Below, in pieces: positions 8,736 through 16,127 of a DNA stretch of 64,000 nt. Both the position numbers and the translations under genes were made by a program. The stretch covers positions 1 through 64,000 of the forward strand of contig CAKONZ010000001.1 in the NCBI GenBank assembly GCA_934098525.1, read 5' to 3'. The stretch's first letter is position 1, and every line of letters starts with the position of its first letter. The stretch is from an uncultured Bacilli bacterium. GTDB lineage: Bacteria; Bacillota_I; Bacilli_A; RF39; UBA660. Under the pieces are notes generated by a model. The model was not told the DNA's origin, did no database searches, and saw only the letters and a list, made by a program, of their open reading frames with translations.

Positions 8736-9018
8736 TTTATATAAAATGTTAAAAGTTATTTTATTACAAAAAAAGGACTTTTTTGTGCTTGAATTTTATG
8801 TAAAATTTTAGAAAAGTTATAATTTTTAATCTAATTATCTGAAAAGATGAGAATTAATATTATATAGTTACTAAATTAGATAAATTATATCTGATGAGGC
8901 TTTTATTAGAGTAGATATAGAAGGCACCATTAACTAAAACTTAATAATAGTTAGTGGGATTAATAAAAACAAAAAATTACATTATATAAATAATTATAAG
9001 ATTTATAGTTTGAAAAAG
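8736..9018. other. Non-coding gap, no gene recognised
   Basis: No convincing open frame exists between the tRNA-Cys terminator and the ASCH promoter. The only structure I see is a hairpin at 8927-8957 (CCATTAACTA / TAGTTAGTGG with one G-T pair). It could be a remnant or a small structured RNA; nothing identifies it. Confidence 0.4.
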
Positions 9019-9021
9019 TGT

Positions 9022-9027
9022 TATAAT
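9022..9027 (+). promoter_or_regulatory. Extended -10 promoter of the ASCH gene
   Basis: TATAAT is preceded by TG and one base. The surrounding GAAAAAGTGTTATAATT closely resembles the promoter of the gene at 10489. Confidence 0.6.
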
Positions 9028-9058
9028 TGTTTTTGATAATATATAGAAAGAGATTAGC

Positions 9059-9111
9059 CTAAAAAACTATAGTTTTTAGTGTGTGCCTTGAAGATGAGTT
9101 TCGATTAAGGC
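9059..9111 (+). promoter_or_regulatory. Two-hairpin leader overlapping the ribosome site
   Basis: The first hairpin is CTAAAAAACTA / TAGTTTTTAG (9059-9079). The second pairs GCCTT (9085-9089) with AAGGC (9107-9111), whose 3' arm runs into the likely Shine-Dalgarno GGCGGA before the ATG at 9119. Translational control is plausible; no known riboswitch class was recognised. Confidence 0.35.
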
Positions 9112-9118
9112 GGAAAGG

Positions 9119-9538
9119 ATGAAATTGAAAGTATTAAGCGTAAAAGAGCCTTTTGCTACATTAATTGCAAATGGTGACAAATTAATTGAAACTAGAAGTT
9201 GGAAAACGAACTATCGAGGAGAAATATTTATTCATGCAAGTGGAAAAGGACTTGCCGAAGAGTATTTAACTAATGAATATGTTGTTTCATTAATTGATAA
9301 TTTACCTATGAATTTTGGAAATATAATTTGTAAAGCTAATTTAATTGATTGTGTATATATGGATGATGCTTTTTTAGAAAAAATAAAATTGAATACTAAA
9401 GAATATAATTTAGGACTATATGAAAAAGGTAGATATGGATGGGTTTTTGAAGATGTTGTGCCAATTTATCCAATACCTGTAAAAGGAAAATTAAACATTT
9501 GGAATTTTGAAGGAGAATATGAAGTGATGAATAAATGA
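9119..9538 (+). CDS. ASCH-domain protein
   Basis: ASCH domains are small PUA-like beta-barrels; some bind RNA and the YqfB group are acetylcytidine amidohydrolases. The 139 residues show the signature: LSVKEPFATLIANGDKLIETRSWKT near the N-terminus, RGEIFIHASGK, and a C-terminal YGWVFEDVVPIYPIPVKGKLNIW. These match the LSI..P....I..G.KtiE.R pattern and the closing gW.l......P.kG.lglw pattern. A substrate cannot be told from the sequence. It overlaps the next gene by 4 bases (ATGA), so the two are translationally coupled, and it has its own promoter and hairpin leader. Confidence 0.85.
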   Translation: MKLKVLSVKEPFATLIANGDKLIETRSWKTNYRGEIFIHASGKGLAEEYLTNEYVVSLIDNLPMNFGNIICKANLIDCVYMDDAFLEKIKLNTKEYNLGLYEKGRYGWVFEDVVPIYPIPVKGKLNIWNFEGEYEVMNK

Positions 9539-10269
9539 AGACGTTAGAGGTTGTATTTGGTAATTCTTGTTACCACACTATGAAGAAAAGTAAGCTTAAT
9601 AATAATGATATTTTAATGTTTAATGTTTTATTTAACATTGGCGATTTATCTAATGTAGAAAATTTTAAAATAAAAATACCTAAACAACTATGTTTTTTAA
9701 ATAAAAATACTAGTTTTAAATATGCTTATGATACAATTATAAATAATATAAAAAAAGGAAATAAAATAAGGGTATGGACTAGTAAAAAGGACATTTATTC
9801 ATATTTAATCATGTTATATATTTGTAGCATTATAAATGAATACAATTACGAATTATATGTATTGTATAGCGATGATTATAATAAAGATTATCCTTCTCCT
9901 AGTGTGATGAATGAAAATGAACTAGAAGAATTATCTAAATTAGAACACAAGTTAACTAGCAAAGAAATTAATGAAAATGCTGATATCTGGAAAAAATTAG
10001 TTTATGAGAATTCAGATTTAAGAGTAATTGATCAAGGATGTGTGAAATCTGTTGATTTGAGTTATTATGACTGTTATATTTTAGATACTTTACAATCATT
10101 AGGAAAAGTAAAAATGTCTAAATTAGTAGGAACACTTATGATGGATGTATATTTAATTGATGTAATGTATGTTTATTTAATAGAAAGATTGATAAAGCGT
10201 CAAAAAATAAAAATCACACTAAATAATGGTACTAATTATTTTCAAAGTTTTATAGAAATAAATAACTAG
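9535..10269 (+). CDS. DUF1835/DUF3658 domain protein
   Basis: The N-terminal half fits DUF1835: LEVVFGNSCYHTMKKS at the start, then KIRVWTSKKDIYSYLIMLYICSII, the usual I.iWts..p.e..gl.yl pattern. The second half fits DUF3658: KLEHKLTSKEINENADIWKKLVYENSDLRV then VDLSYYDCYIL. Proteins of this pair have no settled biochemical role. Length of 244 is typical. The start codon is embedded in the stop of the ASCH gene, so the two are made together. After this gene the next 220 bases hold no gene but carry the promoter of the following one. Confidence 0.75.
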   Translation: MKTLEVVFGNSCYHTMKKSKLNNNDILMFNVLFNIGDLSNVENFKIKIPKQLCFLNKNTSFKYAYDTIINNIKKGNKIRVWTSKKDIYSYLIMLYICSIINEYNYELYVLYSDDYNKDYPSPSVMNENELEELSKLEHKLTSKEINENADIWKKLVYENSDLRVIDQGCVKSVDLSYYDCYILDTLQSLGKVKMSKLVGTLMMDVYLIDVMYVYLIERLIKRQKIKITLNNGTNYFQSFIEINN

Positions 10270-10461
10270 AAACTACAATTTATGCAAAAAAATTGAGAGC
10301 TAATTTATTTAATAAAAGTTGTAGATATTTATAATATTTGCTTTATTTGATGAATTTGTTCGAATTTTAAAATTAGGATTTAAACAAAAAATAACCAAGT
10401 AAAAAGTAAAGAAGCAAAATATCATCAAATTTCATTTATTCTATTTCATTTCGAAAAGTGT

Positions 10462-10467
10462 TATAAT
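10462..10467 (+). promoter_or_regulatory. Extended -10 promoter
   Basis: TATAAT preceded by TG and one base, 22 bases before the TTG start of the next gene; the flank CGAAAAGTGTTATAATA resembles that at 9022. Confidence 0.6.
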
Positions 10468-10488
10468 ATTCACTAGGAAGAGATATGT

Positions 10489-10932
10489 TTGAAAATTAAT
10501 AATGAATGTGCAAGAAGAGTCTTGTTTGAAGTTGAAAAAGTACCATATGGTGGAACTTTAACAGTAGCCCAATTACAAGAAAAAATATCAGAATTTTCTA
10601 TTGAAGATGTTTTAGGAATTGTTACTCTATTTAACAAAGAGCATTATTTAACAGTTTTAGATAAAGCCAGTTATGATGATAATGACGTCCTAAGAGATCA
10701 TAAAATTAAATATCTAACAGAAAAGGGTTATAAAACTCTAGATTTAATTAGAAATGATGAAGTTTGGAATTTAATTAAAACTAGAATAGAAAATTTTGAT
10801 GAAATATCCATTTACACTGTCTTTGATATAGCAGATAAAATTATGAACGTTGAACATAATAGTATATTTAATTTACCAAAAGATTTACTAATTAAAGAAC
10901 AAGATGGTAATATAATATTGAAGAATATTTAA
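10489..10932 (+). CDS. DUF2513-like protein
   Basis: The 147-residue protein starts at a TTG preceded by AGGAAGA; no in-frame ATG lies near. The arrangement MKINNECARRVLFEVEKVPYGG, followed by a helical segment and YLTEKGYKTLDLIRNDEVWNLIKTRI, is that of DUF2513 proteins, which are winged-helix-like and common in phage and mobile regions. The function is unknown. It stands alone between a clear promoter and a terminator, in the accessory block downstream of tRNA-Cys. Confidence 0.6.
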   Translation: MKINNECARRVLFEVEKVPYGGTLTVAQLQEKISEFSIEDVLGIVTLFNKEHYLTVLDKASYDDNDVLRDHKIKYLTEKGYKTLDLIRNDEVWNLIKTRIENFDEISIYTVFDIADKIMNVEHNSIFNLPKDLLIKEQDGNIILKNI

Positions 10933-10961
10933 AGTTTTTATAGTTTTAAATTGATATTAAG

Positions 10962-10990
10962 CTCGAACTTTTATGGTTCGAGTTTTAAAA
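10962..10990 (+). terminator. Terminator after DUF2513-like gene
   Basis: CTCGAAC and GTTCGAG arms enclose a 7-base loop and are followed by TTTT. Confidence 0.7.
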
Positions 10991-11038
10991 TATGATAGGG
11001 ATAATATTGATTTTAAATAATAATTGTAAATTAAGTAA

Positions 11039-11090
11039 ATCTTTTGTTTTTATTGTTTTGTTTAATTTTTTATAATGTTAAACAAAAGAT
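11039..11090. repeat. Long inverted repeat upstream of the GH10-like gene
   Basis: ATCTTTTGTTT (11039-11049) has its exact reverse complement at 11080-11090. Inside, GTTTAA and TTAAAC form a second nested pair. It ends 12 bases upstream of the -10 at 11103. Confidence 0.6.
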
Positions 11091-11102
11091 AATAATTAAT
11101 GT

Positions 11103-11108
11103 TATAAT
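11103..11108 (+). promoter_or_regulatory. Extended -10 promoter of the GH10-like gene
   Basis: TATAAT preceded by TG and one base, followed by a short leader with TTGGAGG ahead of the ATG at 11133. Confidence 0.6.
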
Positions 11109-11132
11109 AGGAGTAGAGTTGGAGGTTTATAT

Positions 11133-12647
11133 ATGGATTTATATGGTTTGGATGTATCAACAAATAGTGTTGGTGGTTATTTTAGTAGTGAACAACTTGA
11201 TTTATTATCTATTGTTCAATGTCAAACTCATAAAGAAGTAGTTGATTTTTTACGTCAATGTAAACAATTAAGTGGTGTGTTTACTGATGAAGATATTCAT
11301 AATTTTATTAATCAAGATTTAGAACAATTGAAACGTAATATATTTAAAAGTTATCAAGATACATTGGTTCCACATAATAGTAATAGACCAGAAATTTTGG
11401 ATAATACTTTATGTCGTTTGGGGATAAAGCAAGAAGATATGGATGTTATAAAAAGAATTTTTTCGAATGGTAAAACTCCTGAAACTTTAAGCTATATTAG
11501 TACTTATATTAAAAGTAGATACCCAAATAATTATGAAAAAATATTTAATCAAACACATCAATTTATTTCGTTGGAAAGGGATCAGAATAAAGATGTTGGT
11601 TTATATGATGAGTTGGTGCTTCTAAATGATAAATTATCTATGTTTGATACTTTATTAGTGGGTTCTGGTAGACCAGATGTTGTTATAAATGAGCTGTTTG
11701 ATGAAAATAGGGATAGATTTGATTTTTATTTTGCAAAAAGAGATTTAGATTTTGCTTATAGAAATAATAAACATATAAGATTTCATTCTCTTTTAACAAA
11801 AGACGCAAATGAAAAGTTATTTGTTGGGAGAACAAAAGAAGAAGTGTTACAAACATTAACTGATTATGTAAAGGCTACAATTGATTTTGTTAGAGATTAT
11901 AATAATACTCATAAACTAGTTGATGGAACACAAGTTATTAATTCAATAGATTTGTTTAATGAAATTGTAAGTTTTAATAAAAATGACCAGGGTGAGTATG
12001 AAAATATATGGGAAAAAAATTATGGGATTACAATTCAAGATATTTGTAAGGTTTTTGCTTACGCTAAAGAGCATAAACCGGAAGGTGTTAGTTATTTATA
12101 TAATGAACCATTTTTAGAGGATGCTGATAGAAGAAAAAAGGTATTTGAAGTATTACAATCAATAAATGATACTTCGAATGGTTTGATAGATACTTTAGGT
12201 TCTCAAATGCATATAACTTTTGGTACAAGTGATGAGCAAATAGAAAGCTGTTTTAGTGATTTTAAGAGGCTACAGGATAATAAAAATATGAATATACAAA
12301 TAACTGAATTTGATTTATCTTTAAGTGAGAGGGAAGCATTAAAAGTTATGAAAGATAATATTTCTTATGAACAAATATATGCGATGAAACGAGATAGAGT
12401 TGATAATATATCTTCTATGATAAATAATTCTGGTTTAAAATTAAATGGTGTGTCATATTGGTCATTAACTGATAATATAGATTGTAATTTGGAAAGAGTT
12501 AGAACTAATCTTTTGAATAAAGGTGTTATAAGTGATATTAAACAAGTTCCTACTGTTTGTGGGGGTTTAATACCAACTTCAAAGCAATATGTTAATATGA
12601 TTAATAATGTTAATGAGGTTAATGTGATAGATAATAAAAAACGCTGA
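11133..12647 (+). CDS. GH10 xylanase-like glycoside hydrolase, no signal peptide
   Basis: The 504-residue protein has a helical N-terminal region (about 1-170) of unknown role, then a GH10-like barrel. The landmarks follow the family in order: IRFHSLL (family HtLvWH), SIDLFNEIV with the acid/base Glu277 (family WDVVNE), YLYNEP near 321 (family yNDYn), IDTLGSQMHITF near 352-363 (family IDGIGlQmH), QITEFDLSL with the nucleophile Glu392 (family iTElDv), and GVSYWSLTDN near 465. Both catalytic glutamates are kept. The tryptophan of WH and the DV of DVVNE are replaced, so the substrate may not be xylan. No export signal or membrane segment is seen, so it should act inside the cell or leave by an unusual route. 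It converges on the ART gene. Confidence 0.75.
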   Translation: MDLYGLDVSTNSVGGYFSSEQLDLLSIVQCQTHKEVVDFLRQCKQLSGVFTDEDIHNFINQDLEQLKRNIFKSYQDTLVPHNSNRPEILDNTLCRLGIKQEDMDVIKRIFSNGKTPETLSYISTYIKSRYPNNYEKIFNQTHQFISLERDQNKDVGLYDELVLLNDKLSMFDTLLVGSGRPDVVINELFDENRDRFDFYFAKRDLDFAYRNNKHIRFHSLLTKDANEKLFVGRTKEEVLQTLTDYVKATIDFVRDYNNTHKLVDGTQVINSIDLFNEIVSFNKNDQGEYENIWEKNYGITIQDICKVFAYAKEHKPEGVSYLYNEPFLEDADRRKKVFEVLQSINDTSNGLIDTLGSQMHITFGTSDEQIESCFSDFKRLQDNKNMNIQITEFDLSLSEREALKVMKDNISYEQIYAMKRDRVDNISSMINNSGLKLNGVSYWSLTDNIDCNLERVRTNLLNKGVISDIKQVPTVCGGLIPTSKQYVNMINNVNEVNVIDNKKR

Positions 12648-12660
12648 TGCGTTTTTTTGT
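12636..12660. terminator. Bidirectional terminator, GH10-like / ART genes
   Basis: AAAAAACGC and GCGTTTTTT enclose TGAT; the TGA stop of the GH10-like gene is in the loop. Confidence 0.85.
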
Positions 12661-12674
12661 TTTTAATGATGATT

Positions 12675-13757
12675 TTATATTTTTGTTGTTTTAGTTTGAA
12701 TTATTTCTTCTTGATTTTTTTGGCTTATTCCTTTATAACATGTTTTATCTTTGCTTAATATTAAAGATTTTACAATGGTTTTTATTTTACCATTTTTATC
12801 TATAACATTAGGGATAACATCAATAATATATAAATCATTTGAGTTTAGCAATATTTCTTCTTCTGCTGTATCATAGTTTGAGAATGCTTTTATTGAAGTG
12901 CCTTGTGTTCCTATTGGGGCATAAATATCATAAATTACATCATAATCATCATATTTTGCAAATGATGTATCATAAATAGGGGAAGTACTTGAATATCCTG
13001 TTTCTTCTATTTTACTTCCGATTAAACTGGTTAAGTCTTTACCTTGTTGAAGTTTTGATATTAAATATTCGCTTTTAATGGCTCTTGTTAATTTTATTGA
13101 TTCAGGTAGACTTGCTGTTAATCCTTGATCTAGGGAGGATAGAGTTTCATTTATATGTACTAGGGAGTTTTTATGCATTACGGTATTATTAATTACAGCT
13201 GTATATTTTTTGGGAATGTTATATTCTTCTAAATATTTTGTTGTTGTTTGCCAATTCTCATATAGTGGTTTTTGATAATCTAGAGTGTTAATATAATCGT
13301 GGATTTTTGTTATATGCTCTTGTGGAAATCCATATTCTGTAAGTCTTGAATCAAGTTCAGTATCTATTTCTTTTGAAATTATTTCTTTTGGTATCCCTCT
13401 TTTGGCTTTTAATATTATACTGCTATTAGAACTATATCTATTAAAAGCTTTGATGTTATCAATAGTTAAATTATTTTCTTGTAATATTTTTATAAAATTA
13501 TTTATTTTATTTTGATTAATACCAAGTTTTATGGACATTTCTTCGAGTGTATAATCTTCAGATAATGCTTGAATGATAGATTGATATTCTTCATTTTTGA
13601 AAATAGAAAAAGATGTTAGTTCTTCTTTTGACAAGTATTGTTTGTATGTTTTATTTGTTATAGTATCAATATCTGCTTCTTGTAATCCTTCACTTTGTAA
13701 CATTTGTTTTAAGGCATCAGAATATTCTTTTGGTAAATTTAGTTTATCTTCAATCAT
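12675..13757 (-). CDS. ADP-ribosyltransferase of the R-S-E class, no signal peptide
   Basis: The C-terminal part (about 215-345) has all three motifs of Arg/Asn-specific mono-ADP-ribosyltransferases: an arginine in LTRAIKSEYLI (Arg225), GYSSTSP with the STS motif (257-259), and AEEEILL with the E-x-E pair (Glu299, Glu301). Between them lie IYDIYAPIGTQGTSIKAF and a following IIDV strand, as in the exoenzyme family. The N-terminal 215 residues are helical and hold four similar short motifs, LPKEY, GIPKEI, GFPQEH and NIPKKY (near 8, 121, 143, 180), suggesting a degenerate repeat. No signal peptide is present. The ribosome site GGAGG lies in a small hairpin. Target unknown; it could be a toxin, a phage-type modifier or a regulator. 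Confidence 0.8.
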   Translation of the reverse strand: MIEDKLNLPKEYSDALKQMLQSEGLQEADIDTITNKTYKQYLSKEELTSFSIFKNEEYQSIIQALSEDYTLEEMSIKLGINQNKINNFIKILQENNLTIDNIKAFNRYSSNSSIILKAKRGIPKEIISKEIDTELDSRLTEYGFPQEHITKIHDYINTLDYQKPLYENWQTTTKYLEEYNIPKKYTAVINNTVMHKNSLVHINETLSSLDQGLTASLPESIKLTRAIKSEYLISKLQQGKDLTSLIGSKIEETGYSSTSPIYDTSFAKYDDYDVIYDIYAPIGTQGTSIKAFSNYDTAEEEILLNSNDLYIIDVIPNVIDKNGKIKTIVKSLILSKDKTCYKGISQKNQEEIIQTKTTKI

Positions 13758-13800
13758 AAAAACCTCCGGTTTGTTTTATTACTTTTTAAGTATATCATGT

Positions 13801-13844
13801 TTTTTAAAAAAAAGAAAAGAGCATTGAACTTTGTCAATGCTCTT
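13801..13844 (-). terminator. Terminator of clpB
   Basis: AAGAGCATTGA and TCAATGCTCTT form an 11-bp stem; reading the minus strand it is followed by a long T run. Confidence 0.85.
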
Positions 13845-13851
13845 AGAAATT

Positions 13852-15960
13852 TTATTTTATTATGAAGTTATTGTTTTCTACATCAATTGTAATAGTAGAA
13901 TTAAATTTTATTTTATCTTCTATAATATTATTTGCTATCAAAGATTCAATGTTTTTTGAAACATATCTTTTTATAGGTCTAGCTCCATACTTTTCATCAT
14001 ATGAGTTATCAATAATATATTTTTTGCAGTTTTCTGTAAGATTAATTTTTATTTGTTTATCGGATAGTCTTTTTTCTATGTTGTTTATTATGTTATCTAA
14101 TATTTGATAAATTACTTCTTTATTTAAAGAGTTGAAGATAATTATTTCATCAATTCTATTGATAAATTCTGGTTTGAATGTGTGTCTAAGTTCTTCTTTT
14201 ATTAATTCGTTTTTGTTTGAACTATTTTCTAGAATGTATTCACTACCTAAATTTGATGTCATTATTATAATTGTATTTTTAAAGTCTACTGTTCTACCTT
14301 GAGAGTCTGTTATTCTACCATCATCTAGGATTTGTAGTAGTATGTTAAATACATCTTTATGAGCTTTTTCTATTTCATCAAATAATACTATTGAGTATGG
14401 ATTTCTTCTTACAGCTTCAGTTAATTGACCACCTTCATCATAACCAACATATCCAGGAGGCGCTCCGATTAATCTTGATACTGAGTGAGCTTCCATATAT
14501 TCACTCATATCAATTCTTACAATATGTTTTTCATCATCAAATAATTCTTGGGCTAAAGTTTTTGCTACTTCGGTTTTACCAACACCAGTTGGGCCAAGGA
14601 AGATAAATGAACCAATAGGACGGTTAGGATCTTTTATTCCTGCTCTTGCTCTTTTTATTGCTTCTGATATTAAGTGTAGGGCTTCATCTTGACCTTTTAC
14701 TCTTTTTTTCATGTTGTTTTCAAGATTAATTAGTTTTTCTTTTTCGCCTCCAACAAGTTTACTTACAGGTATGTTTGTCCATTTTGATACTATTTTGGCA
14801 ATTGATTCATCATCAACAGTGTCACTTAGTAATACATTTTTACTTTGTTTATTTAATTCTTCTAATTCATTGTGTAGTTTAGGAAGAGTACCATGTCTTA
14901 TAATGGCAGCTTTTTCATAATCATATTCATTTTCAGCTTTTTCTAATTCGTAGTTTGCTTTTTCTATTTCGGTTTTTTTGATGTTGATTTTTGAATTTAT
15001 GTTTTTTTCATCTTCCCAGTTTTGTCTTAATGTTTTTTCTTGTTCTTTTAATTCATTAAGATTTTTATTTATTTCTTCTAATCTTTTTTTACTTATTTCA
15101 TCTTTTTCTTTTTTTAAAGCTTCTTTTTCGATTTGTAGACTCATTATTTTTCTTGTTAATGTATCAAGTTCAACTGGAACTGATTCCATTTGTACTTTTA
15201 TGGTTGCACATGCTTCATCTACTAAATCTATAGCTTTATCTGGTAAAAATCTATCAGTTATGTATCTATCAGATAGGGTAGCTGCTGCTATTAATGCTTT
15301 GTCTTTTATGTTTACTTTGTGATATACTTCAAATCTTGATTTTAGTCCCCTTAGGATAGTTATTGTGTCCATTACTGATGGGGCTTGTACTAAGACTTTT
15401 TGAAATCTTCTTTCTAGAGCACCATCTTTTTCGATGTATTTACGATATTCGTTTAGAGTTGTTGCTCCGATACATAGGATTTCTCCTCTTGCTAACATAG
15501 GTTTTAATAAGTTTCCAGCATCCATTGCACCTTCTAGGGCGCCAGCTCCGACGATTAAATGTATTTCATCTATGAACATAATAATTTTACCATCAGAATC
15601 TTTTATTTCTTTTAGGACGGCTTTTAATCTATCTTCGAATTCACCACGATATTTGGCTCCTGCTATTAGGGCACCCATGTCTAGTTCCCAGATGGTTTTG
15701 TCTTTTAAACTGTTAGGAACATCACCTTTAATAATTCTATTTGCTAATCCTTCTACAATTGCAGTTTTACCAACACCTGGTTCACCAATTAAGACAGGAT
15801 TGTTTTTTGTTTTTCTTGATAGGATTCTTGTTATATTTCTTATTTCTTCATCTCGACCTATAACAGGATCAATTTTTCCTTCTTTGGCAGCTTTTACAAT
15901 GTCTCTACCATATTTTTCTAATACATTTTCTAGATTTTCTTGATATGGATTTTCATTCAT
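13852..15960 (-). CDS. clpB: ClpB disaggregase lacking the N-terminal domain
   Basis: ClpB is a hexameric AAA+ chaperone that pulls proteins out of aggregates with DnaK. Two ATPase modules are complete: Walker A GEPGVGKT near residue 60 and GPTGVGKT near 440, with Walker B FIDEIH and LFDEIE. A long coiled-coil middle domain (about 250-370) with no ClpP-binding IGF loop in the second ring separates ClpB from ClpC. The protein opens at YGRDIVKAAKEGKIDPVIGRDEEI, so the usual N-terminal domain of about 145 residues is missing. This is like the short ClpB form that E. coli makes from an internal start. The start is well supported by AAGGAGATGA and by the promoter directly upstream, so the short form is the gene product. 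CIRCE overlaps the promoter. Confidence 0.95.
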   Translation of the reverse strand: MNENPYQENLENVLEKYGRDIVKAAKEGKIDPVIGRDEEIRNITRILSRKTKNNPVLIGEPGVGKTAIVEGLANRIIKGDVPNSLKDKTIWELDMGALIAGAKYRGEFEDRLKAVLKEIKDSDGKIIMFIDEIHLIVGAGALEGAMDAGNLLKPMLARGEILCIGATTLNEYRKYIEKDGALERRFQKVLVQAPSVMDTITILRGLKSRFEVYHKVNIKDKALIAAATLSDRYITDRFLPDKAIDLVDEACATIKVQMESVPVELDTLTRKIMSLQIEKEALKKEKDEISKKRLEEINKNLNELKEQEKTLRQNWEDEKNINSKINIKKTEIEKANYELEKAENEYDYEKAAIIRHGTLPKLHNELEELNKQSKNVLLSDTVDDESIAKIVSKWTNIPVSKLVGGEKEKLINLENNMKKRVKGQDEALHLISEAIKRARAGIKDPNRPIGSFIFLGPTGVGKTEVAKTLAQELFDDEKHIVRIDMSEYMEAHSVSRLIGAPPGYVGYDEGGQLTEAVRRNPYSIVLFDEIEKAHKDVFNILLQILDDGRITDSQGRTVDFKNTIIIMTSNLGSEYILENSSNKNELIKEELRHTFKPEFINRIDEIIIFNSLNKEVIYQILDNIINNIEKRLSDKQIKINLTENCKKYIIDNSYDEKYGARPIKRYVSKNIESLIANNIIEDKIKFNSTITIDVENNNFIIK

Positions 15961-15982
15961 AAAATCATCTCCTTGATTTAAT

Positions 15983-16010
15983 ATTATATCATTATTTTGG
16001 CACTTGTCAA
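15983..16010 (-). promoter_or_regulatory. Promoter of clpB
   Basis: On the minus strand TTGACA and TATAAT are separated by 16 bases. The -35 lies within the CIRCE operator. Confidence 0.85.
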
Positions 16011-16023
16011 TAGAGAGTGCTAA
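15997..16023. promoter_or_regulatory. CIRCE operator (HrcA site)
   Basis: TTGGCACTT-N9-GAGTGCTAA matches the consensus TTAGCACTC-N9-GAGTGCTAA with two mismatches in one arm. HrcA bound here would cover the clpB -35. No hrcA gene is in the window. Confidence 0.9.
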
Positions 16024-16127
16024 AATATATTTACTATTAGTATATGTAGTAATTTTATTTTTATTTATGTTGAAGAAATAATAAATTTGTATTATTATTG
16101 AGTTAATTAAAGTAGTGTGGTGATTAT

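Noticed and set aside
9051..9080. PreQ1-I riboswitch, suggested by AAAAAACTA
   Set aside because: The first stem and the C-rich loop of the class are missing, and the gene downstream is not related to queuosine.
14978..15943. Long plus-strand open frames inside clpB
   Set aside because: They mirror the conserved ClpB coding sequence and have no ribosome sites or recognisable domains.
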